From positions 186,001 through 250,000 of the forward strand of contig JAFABI010000073.1 in NCBI GenBank assembly GCA_023426125.1: a stretch of 64,000 nt of DNA. The letters run 5' to 3'. Source of the DNA: Bacillota bacterium. Its GTDB lineage: Bacteria > Bacillota > Clostridia > Acetivibrionales > DTU013. Of the stretch, positions 35,630 through 44,143 are shown one piece after another. Under the pieces are notes generated by a model that was not told the DNA's origin, searched no databases, and saw only the letters and a list, made by a program, of their open reading frames with translations. Every line of letters starts with the position of its first letter. The first letter of the stretch is position 1. The position numbers and the translations under genes are program-made.

Positions 35630-35959
35630 ATGTTCAGACAAATACGGTACCAGACCGGAGAGGCCTTGCAGGTGGCGGAGGAAATGAAAAGCGGAGATGT
35701 TCCCTGCCTGGAGGTTATCGGCCATGATGAATTTGAGGCCTTGGCAGAAAGGCTCCTGGAATTTGACATAAGGAAATCAGAAGATATCCCCTATGACCGT
35801 AATGCCAGAGACGGCGTAAAGGAGCCCGAGTTTGAGTTCAGAGCCGCGTTTTATCCGGCAAAATCCGGCAATACGTCCGGAATGCCCGATATCATGTATA
35901 TTGACGTCTATTTTGAACCGGAAGCTGAAAGAACCTACGATTCCGTGGGTGAGATGTGA
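35630..35959 (+). CDS. Hypothetical protein
   Basis: A 109-residue soluble, acidic protein with no signal or membrane segment and no motif I recognise. It has a good CGGAGG ribosome site, and the preceding 100 bases are AT-rich (TTGCAT-17-TATTGT is a possible promoter). It stands alone and converges with the nucleotidyltransferase gene across a GC-rich hairpin. Codon choice looks normal for the window, so I take it as real, function unknown. Confidence 0.7.
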   Translation: MFRQIRYQTGEALQVAEEMKSGDVPCLEVIGHDEFEALAERLLEFDIRKSEDIPYDRNARDGVKEPEFEFRAAFYPAKSGNTSGMPDIMYIDVYFEPEAERTYDSVGEM

Positions 35960-35969
35960 GGATTTTTGC

Positions 35970-35990
35970 GGGCGCGCTAATAGCGCGCCC
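35970..35990. terminator. GC-rich hairpin between convergent genes
   Basis: GGGCGCGC-TAATA-GCGCGCCC, a perfect 8-bp stem. On the minus strand it is soon followed by CAAAAATCC and on the plus strand by CTTATTTTT, so it is a plausible but not classic terminator for both neighbours. Confidence 0.5.
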
Positions 35991-36010
35991 CTGCACTTAT
36001 TTTTCCTATA

Positions 36011-38473
36011 TCAGCTTCTGCTTATTTCCCGGATTTTCCGGGCATAGATGTTGGTCAGTTCATCGGCAAATTCTGCCGAATAGCTTTCGCTTATGATCCT
36101 GCAAATAGGCTGCTCGGCGTCGGGCAGCACCAGGACCCAGCCATCGTCCTGATGGATCTTTACCCCCTCCAGGGTCTCGATGGATTGGCTGCTGTTTTCC
36201 TGGATGATGCTTCTTATGACCTTTCCTTTGGCATCCCACGGGCATTCCACTTCCTGCCTGCTGATATGGAATTCGGGAATCATATCCACCAATTCCGAAA
36301 GTTTTAAATGGTTTATGGAAATAAAGTCCAATATTTTTACCAAACCCGCAACAGCGTCAAAATGCATGGTAAACTGTTCCAGCATTTCCTCCTTGACTTC
36401 CCTGCCCAGGATTTTTCCCATCAGGTCCTGCTGCGAGGTTTTGGTCCGTATTACCTTGCCGTTATTTTCACCGGCAAGTCTTTCCACAACATTGCTGGCA
36501 GAAATGGGGACAACGACGGTGCCGCCCTGGATCGTCCTGAAAAGGATCAGGGAAATAAGGGCAATAAATATGTCTTCCGTAATGATCCTGCCCTTGCAGT
36601 CGACAAGCATCATTTTTTCCGACGTATCTTCGATGGATACGCCCAGGTCGAACTTCCCCAGCTTGATATGGCTGGTGAAGAATTTCACATCGCTGGAAGT
36701 CATGCTTTGCCGCATGGTCTTTGTATTCAGCAGCCTTAAATTGTTTACCTCCACCTGGCAGCCCAGTTCCTCCAGCAAATTTTTCATGATCCCCGCGATA
36801 AAGGGAGACCGGCTGTTCAAGGCGATTTTGTAATTCATTTTCCCTGATTTGACACCGTTTATGATCCCTTTCAGATAAAAATCACTGTAGCCTGTGATTT
36901 CCTTGATTCCATTGATGCATTCACCCTCGCACCTGCTGAAATCCTCCCTTATAAAGGCATTCTCAATTTTTCGTTCGGTACCCCGGTCAATGTTGCTCCC
37001 GTTTTTATCCAGGAAATCGATATAAAGCCGCGCCGCATCCTCGGTGGATGTGCTGATGTGTATCCCCCCGTTCAGCTTGTAAAAACGGATTGCCGAGCGG
37101 GTAACGGGAAGCAGCATCTTTCCGAAGTCATAAACGTCGATCCCTGCAGACAGCAGGCCTGCGATAAATGAGATCTTGATCATCTGGGCAGTAGTTGTAT
37201 CGTCGCAGCTTACACCGATCCTGGATTTTCCTTTGTTCACTGCCCCGTAGGCAGCGCCAAGCTTTGAAGCATATTCCGGTGTTATATCCACATTGATTTC
37301 TCCTGCGATCCCTCTGTTTCCAAAGATAGTACGGGTAAATTTCGAGCCCCAGACGAGATTGGAATTTACTTCCGTACCCTGTTCAATCATTTTGTTGGGC
37401 CATATCTTAATATTGGGCTTTATAATGGAATTTTCCTTAACCACCGTATCATCTCCGATGACCGACTGTTCAAACGCGGAAACTCCATCCCTCAGGTGCA
37501 CCTTGTTGCATATGACGCTTCCCCGCAGCTGGACGTTTTTTCCCACAAGACAGTTTTTCCAGAGAATGCTTCGTTTAATGCAAGACCATTCGTCAATAAT
37601 GTTGTTCTCGCCGATCACTGAAAAGCTGTGTATGGTAGAGCCCTTTTTTATTCTTGTATTTCTGCCGATAATGCACGGCGGGTTTAATATGGCGCCTTCA
37701 TCAATTTCAGCGCCCTCTTCCACCCAGATGCCGTCTTTTATCAATTTTCCCGGAATATTCAGTTTCACCTGGCCGTTCATGATGTCAAAATGCGCCTGGA
37801 CATAAGCCTTTAAATCGCCTATGTCACACCAGTAATCGTCAGTAACAAACCCATACATGGGACGTTTTTCCTTCATTAAAACAGGAAAGAGATCCTTGCT
37901 GAAGTCAAACATTTCATTTTTATTAAAATATTTTAAAACCTCGGGATTCAATAGATAAATCCCCGTGTTTACCGTATCACTGAACACCTCCCCCCAGCTG
38001 GGTTTCTCAAGGAACCTGGTGATTCTGCCCTCTTCATCCGTTACCACCACCCCGTATTCAAGGGGGATGTCCACTTTTTTCAGGACGATGGTCACCATGG
38101 AATTCTTGCTTTTATGGAATTCGATAGCGCCGGTAAGGTCAATGTCCGTCAGGGCATCTCCGCTGATGACAATAAACGTATCGTCGAGGAATTCCTCGGC
38201 GTTTTTTACACTCCCTGCGGTCCCCAGGGGTGATTGTTCCACATAATACCTTATTTTCATGCCATATTCCGAACCGTCTCCGAAATATTCCCGGATTAAA
38301 TCCGGCATGTACTGAAGCGTGACAGCTACTTCATTTAAATGATGTTTTCTTAAAAGCTCAACAATATGTTCCATCACCGGTTTATTGCCGACAGGCACCA
38401 TGGGTTTGGGTCTGTTGCAGGTAAGCGGCCTTAAGCGTGTACCTTCTCCGCCCGCCATGATAACAGCTTTCAT
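36011..38473 (-). CDS. Sugar-phosphate nucleotidyltransferase / phosphomannomutase-like fusion
   Basis: An 820-residue protein: an NTP-transferase domain (MKAVIMAGGEGTRLRPLT, residues 1-235), left-handed beta-helix repeats (~245-375, e.g. NPPCIIGRNTRIKKGSTIHS), then a phosphohexomutase-like region (~380-820). The family is annotated as mannose-1-phosphate guanylyltransferase/phosphomannomutase and should make nucleotide sugars for surface glycans. In the mutase part the phospho-serine loop (normally TASHNP) reads HISTSTEDAARL, so that half may not be an active mutase. The start has an AAAGGAT site. It stands alone. Confidence 0.88.
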   Translation of the reverse strand: MKAVIMAGGEGTRLRPLTCNRPKPMVPVGNKPVMEHIVELLRKHHLNEVAVTLQYMPDLIREYFGDGSEYGMKIRYYVEQSPLGTAGSVKNAEEFLDDTFIVISGDALTDIDLTGAIEFHKSKNSMVTIVLKKVDIPLEYGVVVTDEEGRITRFLEKPSWGEVFSDTVNTGIYLLNPEVLKYFNKNEMFDFSKDLFPVLMKEKRPMYGFVTDDYWCDIGDLKAYVQAHFDIMNGQVKLNIPGKLIKDGIWVEEGAEIDEGAILNPPCIIGRNTRIKKGSTIHSFSVIGENNIIDEWSCIKRSILWKNCLVGKNVQLRGSVICNKVHLRDGVSAFEQSVIGDDTVVKENSIIKPNIKIWPNKMIEQGTEVNSNLVWGSKFTRTIFGNRGIAGEINVDITPEYASKLGAAYGAVNKGKSRIGVSCDDTTTAQMIKISFIAGLLSAGIDVYDFGKMLLPVTRSAIRFYKLNGGIHISTSTEDAARLYIDFLDKNGSNIDRGTERKIENAFIREDFSRCEGECINGIKEITGYSDFYLKGIINGVKSGKMNYKIALNSRSPFIAGIMKNLLEELGCQVEVNNLRLLNTKTMRQSMTSSDVKFFTSHIKLGKFDLGVSIEDTSEKMMLVDCKGRIITEDIFIALISLILFRTIQGGTVVVPISASNVVERLAGENNGKVIRTKTSQQDLMGKILGREVKEEMLEQFTMHFDAVAGLVKILDFISINHLKLSELVDMIPEFHISRQEVECPWDAKGKVIRSIIQENSSQSIETLEGVKIHQDDGWVLVLPDAEQPICRIISESYSAEFADELTNIYARKIREISRS

Positions 38474-38796
38474 CCGTTTCATCCTTTCGCAAATCACTAT
38501 TTGGGACTTCTATGATTCCCATTTTCAAATTTTTAAATAATGCCAATATTAACTTTTAAAATAATCCATCTGAAGAACTGGTATATGCACATGATCTCTA
38601 TCATTGCTTCGCTATAGTTAAAGTTTTTGTAAAAATCAAATTTTTAATTCATGTACAAATCTGTAAGTCGTAAAAAATGGATTTCAAGGACAGGATAATA
38701 TTAATCAGTATTTTTTAATTCCTGCTGCGAATAATAGTAAAGAACCGTCAGGCAATGGCATGCCTGAAATGCCCAATAGAAAAAGGAGGAGATGCA
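38474..38796. other. AT-rich spacer between divergent genes
   Basis: No gene seen. It should hold promoters for the nucleotidyltransferase fusion (minus) and the CBM25-like gene (plus), but I found no convincing -35/-10 pair. The last 20 bases carry the AAAAGGAGGAGA ribosome site of the CBM25-like gene. Confidence 0.5.
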
Positions 38797-39129
38797 ATGC
38801 CCAGAGTATCAAAATCAGTCAAGGAAAATACCGATTATATAAGCAATGGTGTTGTAATAAACCCATCTGTTCCCAGTGCAGGTGACAAAGTCAAAATCGT
38901 ATACGACGGTCTTCTCTCAAAGAGCGGCGCAACCCATGTTTATGCAAGAATTGGCTATGGCAGCCGGTGGGAAAATACCCAGGATGTGCCTATGATGAAG
39001 ACCAGTACGGGTTTTGAAACCACCATACCGGTTATGAAGTCGGATACCTTGAACGTAGCTTTTAAGGATTGTGCAAACCACTGGGATAACAATTCCGGAT
39101 TGAACTACTCGTTTGATGTGGTAGAATAA
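38797..39129 (+). CDS. Lone carbohydrate-binding module protein (CBM25-like)
   Basis: A 110-residue protein consisting almost only of one CBM25-like beta-sandwich (residues ~20-110): VKIVYDGLLSKSGATHVYARIGYG, aromatic WENTQDVPM, and the final FKDCANHWDNNSGLNYSF, which match the starch-binding module 25 pattern. It has no signal peptide and no catalytic domain. Such lone proteins could bind internal glycogen or act as small surface or spore polysaccharide binders. The ATG follows a strong AAAGGAGGAG site. Confidence 0.82.
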   Translation: MPRVSKSVKENTDYISNGVVINPSVPSAGDKVKIVYDGLLSKSGATHVYARIGYGSRWENTQDVPMMKTSTGFETTIPVMKSDTLNVAFKDCANHWDNNSGLNYSFDVVE

Positions 39130-39246
39130 AAGATTTCCGGAGACGATCATGGATTGGCACTCCCTCAAAGATGAGCAGGTTCGGTTACTCAGTATGTCTC
39201 AAATGTCTATAGGGGCGATCATTCAGTATCTCCCGGATTAGGCAGT

Positions 39247-39409
39247 GGGGCTGTCTTAAAAAGCGGATTACCCAATGGGCAATCCCTGCAAATTCGGCTG
39301 ATATATGACCTAAGCCATCTGCCGCCCATGCGTTCAGGGCCGGCACATGTCAGTATCCATGCCGTGCAGGGGGGCGCATTGCGCATGCGTATATTTTGAG
39401 ACAGCCTCC
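39247..39409. mobile_element. MITE-like element with GGGGCTGTCT ends, copy 1
   Basis: The left end GGGGCTGTCTTAAAAAG is the inverse of the right end TTTTGAGACAGCCTCC. Inside are AATGGGCAATCCCTGCAAATTC and a copy of the dispersed GCAGGGGGGCGCATTGCGCATGCG motif. Two related copies lie at 45780 and 46693. It sits between the CBM25-like gene and folBK. No transposase is encoded, so it would move only with help from an outside enzyme. Confidence 0.75.
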
Positions 39410-39422
39410 TTTTTTCTTTCTC

Positions 39423-40250
39423 TTACAGGGTCTGGTTCTTTTCCAATTCCGCTTTTATCTCCAGCATATTTTTGCAAAGCAGCGGGTGCTGAACGTATGG
39501 CGCAATATCGCACATCGGTTTGACCGCGAATAATCTTTCATGCATTCTGGGATGAGGAATTGCAAGTCTTTCCTCCGAGAGTATCCGATTACCGTAGAGA
39601 AGTATATCCAGATCCATGGTTCTTGGTCCCCAACGGATGACCCGTTCACGTTTCAACTGCATTTCGATGGAGTGCAGGAAATCCAGCAGCTGATGGGGGG
39701 TAAGCAGGGTTCTGACTTCAAGGGCTCCATTTAGAAAATCCTCCTGCTCCACATAGCCGACCGGCCCGGTTATATACATTTTCGATATTGCCGTAACCTT
39801 TGTGGAGCTCCGGCTGTCAAGAATGGAAATAGCGTCTTCAATATTCTTTTGCCTGTCGCCCATATTGGAGCCTATGCCAATATAGGCCTTTGTCCAACCG
39901 CGCTCCACTTCGGCGGCAACATAACCGAAGGTCTTCCTGATGGGAGCCGACGGCTTCTTGATGCATACCTTTATTTTTTCCGGAAGCCCGTATTTTTCAA
40001 GGAGAAATATTGCCAGCTTATGCGCCGCCGTCTCTATCAAATCGAAGGTATGCTTTTGCAGAAATTCTTCCACATCCTGGCATACGGCGGCATAATTCAC
40101 CGTTAATTCCAGATTGTCATTCTCCGCAGCCTCAAGGAAATCCAGGGCAAGCTCAAGGGATACGAGGAATTTCTGTCCAAGATTTTTTTCCTCCGGCAGC
40201 ACCCCATGAAATGCATAAACCTCCAGATCCTTTACAATGATCTTATCCAT
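39423..40250 (-). CDS. folBK: Dihydroneopterin aldolase / HPPK fusion
   Basis: A 275-residue bifunctional folate enzyme. Residues 1-118 are FolB (VYAFHGVLPEEKNLGQKFLV, catalytic Glu/Lys region, IKKPSAPI). Residues ~122-275 are FolK, hydroxymethyldihydropterin pyrophosphokinase (AYIGIGSNMGDRQKNI, and RWGPRTMDLDILLYG with the metal-binding Asp pair). It makes dihydropterin pyrophosphate, the substrate of FolP. A GGAGGTTTCAT site supports the start. Last gene of the folate operon. Confidence 0.95.
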   Translation of the reverse strand: MDKIIVKDLEVYAFHGVLPEEKNLGQKFLVSLELALDFLEAAENDNLELTVNYAAVCQDVEEFLQKHTFDLIETAAHKLAIFLLEKYGLPEKIKVCIKKPSAPIRKTFGYVAAEVERGWTKAYIGIGSNMGDRQKNIEDAISILDSRSSTKVTAISKMYITGPVGYVEQEDFLNGALEVRTLLTPHQLLDFLHSIEMQLKRERVIRWGPRTMDLDILLYGNRILSEERLAIPHPRMHERLFAVKPMCDIAPYVQHPLLCKNMLEIKAELEKNQTL

Positions 40251-40299
40251 ATGAAACCTCCGTTTTCAGCCTGCTGGGACAGGTGAAACAAATTTTAAT

Positions 40300-41112
40300 T
40301 TACCGGTTTAACCGGTAAATGACATCCGCCATCCTGCAAGCCCTTTTATTTTCTTTTACATCATGTACCCGCACAAAATCAACCCCTTTGGAAACCCCGA
40401 TAACAGAAGTGGCGAGAGTACCTTCCATGCGCTGATCAACAGGAAGCTTCAGGGCATTTCCCACCACGGATTTTCTGGATGTCCCCAGCAGCAAGGGGAA
40501 CTCCGTTTGTTTAAAATACTCCAGGTAGCGCAAAACCTCCAGATTTTGTTCATAGGTCTTTCCAAAACCTATTCCGGGGTCCAGGATGATTTTCTCCTTC
40601 TTGACGCCTTTGTTCAAGGCGATGTCAACGCTGGACCGCAAAGAAGCATCGATGTCCTTGAGTAAATTGCCATATTCATGCTTTTCCTGATTGTGCATCA
40701 GGCAGCAGGCCACCCCATATCTTGCGGCAACCGCGGCCATTTCCGGATCCTTCTTAAAGCCCCAGACATCGTTGACCATGGCGGCGCCGGCTTTTATTGC
40801 TTCCTCTGCCACTTCAGCCTTGCAGGTGTCGATGGAGACCGGTACACCGATTTCGTTTCGTATGGCCCTGATAATATGAATAACCCTGGAAAGCTCCTCA
40901 TCCTGCGATACGGGAGTATGACCCGGCCGGGTTGACTCGCCCCCGATATCCAGGATGTCCGCGCCGTCCTCCACCATTTCCCTTGCATGGTGCAAGGCTT
41001 CTGCCATACTGATGTAGCGCCCGCCGTCGGAAAACGAATCGGGCGTAACATTCAGAATGCCCATAATGTATGTTTTCTTGCCCAGCTCAAAGGTTCTGTT
41101 TCCTATGATCAT
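40300..41112 (-). CDS. folP: Dihydropteroate synthase
   Basis: A 270-residue TIM-barrel enzyme joining p-aminobenzoate to dihydropterin pyrophosphate, the target of sulfonamides. Signatures: MGILNVTPDSFSDGG and DILDIGGESTRPG near the N-terminus, MVNDVWGF, ILDPGIGFGKT, and a conserved RVHDVKEN at the C-terminus. It sits between the HD hydrolase and folBK in the folate operon, with a GAGGTTTGAAAT ribosome site. Confidence 0.96.
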   Translation of the reverse strand: MIIGNRTFELGKKTYIMGILNVTPDSFSDGGRYISMAEALHHAREMVEDGADILDIGGESTRPGHTPVSQDEELSRVIHIIRAIRNEIGVPVSIDTCKAEVAEEAIKAGAAMVNDVWGFKKDPEMAAVAARYGVACCLMHNQEKHEYGNLLKDIDASLRSSVDIALNKGVKKEKIILDPGIGFGKTYEQNLEVLRYLEYFKQTEFPLLLGTSRKSVVGNALKLPVDQRMEGTLATSVIGVSKGVDFVRVHDVKENKRACRMADVIYRLNR

Positions 41113-41115
41113 ATT

Positions 41116-41607
41116 TCAAACCTCAATTCCACTGTTTTTGATGGCGCTATCCCAGTCGCACTTCTTGGCAGCAGCACACAGGAAGCATTTCCTTGACAGC
41201 TTGTCGCTTTTGTACAATAAGTACTTCAGGCTGTTATCTTCCGCATCATATTTCGAGTGGGTCGATATAGCGTCTGCAATCTGCAGTATTTCATTCCCGT
41301 CAAAGCCGCACTGCGGTAAGATTTTCCGTGCCGCCAAAGCGCTTGCCCGGCTGTGTGGTATTCCCTCCTCATACTGCCGCCATTTGCCAATATCGTGCAG
41401 CAGCGCAGCCGCATAGATCAAATCCTTCCCATAGCCGAGGCCTCTTTCGAGATTCAGGATATAGGCTATCCTGGCTACATCGAGAAAGTGGTCCATGCCA
41501 TGCCTGCAATAAACCCTTTCCTCCTCCGCCTGCATATTTTTTTTCAGGTTCGACCTGTAATCCTCATTCCGGAGGATTGCGCCGATTCTTTCCATCGATT
41601 CTTTCAT
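41116..41607 (-). CDS. HD-domain phosphohydrolase in the folate operon
   Basis: A 163-residue protein with a complete HD signature: His in HGMDHFLDVAR, the HD pair in ALLHDIGKW, a further His-containing IPHSRAS, and a late DAISTHSKYD. The C-terminal third has a Cys pair in CFLCAAAKKCDWD, possibly metal-binding. HD proteins are metal-dependent phosphatases. Wedged between pabC and folP, it is a candidate for removing phosphate from dihydroneopterin (tri)phosphate, a step with no other enzyme in this operon; this is inference from position. The start is ATG 41607; a longer open frame upstream runs into repeats. Confidence 0.85.
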   Translation of the reverse strand: MKESMERIGAILRNEDYRSNLKKNMQAEEERVYCRHGMDHFLDVARIAYILNLERGLGYGKDLIYAAALLHDIGKWRQYEEGIPHSRASALAARKILPQCGFDGNEILQIADAISTHSKYDAEDNSLKYLLYKSDKLSRKCFLCAAAKKCDWDSAIKNSGIEV

Positions 41608-41647
41608 TCTGCGCTCACTTCCTTCCCCATAACTCGTCGTGCCGGTA

Positions 41648-41836
41648 TACCGGACGGCCACTGGCCGCCCTTACATCGAGTACTCTCCAGCCAATGGCGG
41701 CTTATACATCAAGCTTTTTTTATTCCACTGCCCATGCCACAGAGTAGCACACCTGCGTTGAAAGTGTAGGGGTGCGCATTGTCCGCAAATGCAATCTGCG
41801 TCAAACAGCTACCGGACGGCCACTAGCCGCCCCTAC
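41648..41836. repeat. Direct repeats of a GC-rich hairpin inside the folate operon
   Basis: TACCGGACGGCCACTGGCCGCCCTTAC (first ~20 bases TACCGGACGGCCACTGGCCG) at 41648-41674 recurs at 41810-41836 with two changes. Each is itself close to palindromic (GGCGGCYAGTGGCCGTCC on the other strand). Between them lies GTGTAGGGGTGCGCATTG, another dispersed motif. The block separates pabC from the HD gene by ~275 bp, a large gap for this operon. Confidence 0.75.
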
Positions 41837-41882
41837 GTGGAATCCCAAGCCCCCATATGTTCAACCCCCGGGGAATTTCAAA

Positions 41883-42686
41883 TCAAGGGCATGCCGTATA
41901 CTTCTCAACCTCTCTGCCCATTGCTTCCCTATAGGCTTTCTGAATAACACTGCATTTCTTGCCCGGACAAGTGTATGGCTTGTCCTGTATCCGTCTGACA
42001 GGCATTACACCCATCAGGCTGTTTGTAAGAAAGACTTCCTCTGCAGTCAGTAACTGCGTTAGAGTAAACTCTCCCTCTTCCACAATAAAATTGTCCAATA
42101 CCCAGCCTCTTACAATTCCATCCAATATTCCGCACCTGACTGCCGGTGTAAAAACCCTGCCTTCACTGGCAAAGAATATATTGGATACGCTTCCTTCCGC
42201 CAGGCGGTCATACACATTGGCAAAAATCACCTCATCAAAACCTGCCTTATGCGCCGCTTCATTTTCAAGAATATTATCCGTATAATTCAGCGTCTTATGA
42301 TATACAACATGGCTGTGGGGATTTCTCTTCAATCTGCTTATGCCAACCTTGAGGCCGTCTTTATACTGTCCGGTGGCATAAACATTTTCCCTCGTCGTGA
42401 CGACAAGGTTTTGCGGGGTAACCAGGACTTTCATCCCGCAATCCTCTATGGAAAAATCGCGGATATAGCCCAATAAAAGCTCTTCGCTTGCGCTGTTGGC
42501 GACACCAAGCGCGGCAAGCCCTCTTTTCATCCGCTCACAGTGCTTTTCCAGAAAAACGGGGCTTTTCCCTACAACGTCAATCGTTTCAAAAACGCCCTTC
42601 CCGAAATTGACGCCTTGGTCCAACCGTATACCGGCTTTGGAGTCCGCTTTTTGCCCGTTTATGATGGTTATGCCTGTAAAGCCCAA
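41883..42686 (-). CDS. pabC: Aminodeoxychorismate lyase (class IV aminotransferase)
   Basis: A 267-residue PLP enzyme that turns aminodeoxychorismate into p-aminobenzoate. It has the fold-type IV features DQGVNFGKGVFETI, the PLP Lys in YHKTLNYTDNI, the phosphate-binding EGSVSNIFF, and TNSLMGVMPVRRI near the end. The start is a TTG behind GGGAGGGTG. The C-terminus has extra Cys residues (CPGKKCSV). It follows pabB in the folate operon; a D-amino-acid or branched-chain aminotransferase is the alternative but fits the context less well. Confidence 0.92.
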   Translation of the reverse strand: MGFTGITIINGQKADSKAGIRLDQGVNFGKGVFETIDVVGKSPVFLEKHCERMKRGLAALGVANSASEELLLGYIRDFSIEDCGMKVLVTPQNLVVTTRENVYATGQYKDGLKVGISRLKRNPHSHVVYHKTLNYTDNILENEAAHKAGFDEVIFANVYDRLAEGSVSNIFFASEGRVFTPAVRCGILDGIVRGWVLDNFIVEEGEFTLTQLLTAEEVFLTNSLMGVMPVRRIQDKPYTCPGKKCSVIQKAYREAMGREVEKYTACP

Positions 42687-42715
42687 TATTCTACACCCTC
42701 CCCGTTTTTTGACCG

Positions 42716-44143
42716 TTACGCAAATGCCCTGAAAAAAGCCCGCGCCTTGTCAAGGGTTTCCATATATTCATCGGATTCTACGGAATCCCAGGTGATTCCG
42801 CCGCCCACGCCAAAGCATACGTCCCTGCCCTTTTTGAGCAGCGTCCGGATAACTATATTAAAATCCGCATTTCCGTTCAAGGAAAAGTATCCGATACAGC
42901 CGGTATACAAAGAACGCTTGATCCCTTCCAGTTCATCAATGATTTCCATTGCCCTGACTTTCGGCGTTCCTGTAATGGAACCGCCCGGGAAACATGTCTT
43001 AATGCACTGCAATGCGCCGGTGCCATCTTTCAATTCACCGGTGACCGTAGATACAAGATGAAATACGGTACTGTATTCCTCCAGCTTGAAAAGCTCCGTT
43101 ACTTTCACCGTCCCCGGTTTGCATACCCTGCTCAGATCGTTTCTTTCAAGATCGACAATCATCAGAAGTTCAGCCCTGTCCTTCTCGCTTTGCTGCAATT
43201 GGAGCCTGTTGGCTTCATCTTCCTCCGGCGTCCCGCCCCGCGGCCGCGTACCCTTGATCGGCCTGGTCTCAACCATCCTTTGATTGATGCGCATAAACCT
43301 TTCCGGCGAACATGAAATCACTTCAAAGCCTTCAAAGGATAAGTAGGCTGCAAAGGGAGCCGGGTTGATTTCCCTGAGTTTTTTATAGATGGCAAAGGAA
43401 TTTCTATCGGTAACCTTTGAAAACCGCTGCGTCATATTTGCGATATAAATATCGCCGGAGCGGATATATTCCTTCATTCTGGCTACCGCATCCTCATATT
43501 GCTTCCGGGTGAAATTGGATTGAAAGCCTTGAAAGGGATCGTACTCACCGGTATCGCCAGGCCGGGCAAGGGATGCGGCGCTTTCAGGTATGGCCGTCTC
43601 TTGGCCGTCATTTTGGTTTTCCCGGGTTCTTTTTGCATTTTCTCCGGAATGTATCCTATTAAAAATTCCGTCGATACTCTTTCCGGGGCTGTCCAGCATA
43701 CCGCATGCGGAAACATAATATTTGCCGGTTAAATTGTCCATCAGGATAAGGTTGTCGTAAAATACAAAATAAACCTCCGGCAAGGAGAAGCCTTCTTCGG
43801 AGATGACATATACTTTGTCCAGCCCAAGCCCCGCATCATAGGAAATGTAACCTATACAGCCGGCAGGGAAAGGAATCTCAAAGGGATACTCCACAAAAAA
43901 TTCCTTCAGGAGTACCTCCAGCTTTTCAAAGGCATTGAGCGCGGATAAGCTTCCGTTGACATAGCACTTCCCCTCCTCTTCCTTGAGTACCAGAAAGGTA
44001 TTCAGTCCGATAAAGGAATATCTCCCAAGGGTATCGAAATCCCTGGAGCTGTCCAGGAACGCAGTATTTTTCTCATCCTTGAATACTGTATAAATTTCAA
44101 AGGGATCCAGGCAGGTAAAAAGCTCTCGCAGTTCAATCTTCAT
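42716..44143 (-). CDS. pabB: Aminodeoxychorismate synthase component I
   Basis: A 475-residue chorismate-utilising enzyme. The N-terminal TrpE/PabB domain (~1-140) precedes the catalytic domain with SGDIYIANMTQRF, SCSPERF, TRPIKGTRPRGGTPEED, VDLERNDLSRVC and the metal site PGGSITGTPKVRAMEIIDELE. PIKGT is the PabB form of this motif (TrpE has PIAGT). With PabA it aminates chorismate. Its ATG overlaps the pabA stop (ATGA), and GGAGGTC precedes it. An acidic insert (~200-220) is longer than usual. Confidence 0.95.
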   Translation of the reverse strand: MKIELRELFTCLDPFEIYTVFKDEKNTAFLDSSRDFDTLGRYSFIGLNTFLVLKEEEGKCYVNGSLSALNAFEKLEVLLKEFFVEYPFEIPFPAGCIGYISYDAGLGLDKVYVISEEGFSLPEVYFVFYDNLILMDNLTGKYYVSACGMLDSPGKSIDGIFNRIHSGENAKRTRENQNDGQETAIPESAASLARPGDTGEYDPFQGFQSNFTRKQYEDAVARMKEYIRSGDIYIANMTQRFSKVTDRNSFAIYKKLREINPAPFAAYLSFEGFEVISCSPERFMRINQRMVETRPIKGTRPRGGTPEEDEANRLQLQQSEKDRAELLMIVDLERNDLSRVCKPGTVKVTELFKLEEYSTVFHLVSTVTGELKDGTGALQCIKTCFPGGSITGTPKVRAMEIIDELEGIKRSLYTGCIGYFSLNGNADFNIVIRTLLKKGRDVCFGVGGGITWDSVESDEYMETLDKARAFFRAFA

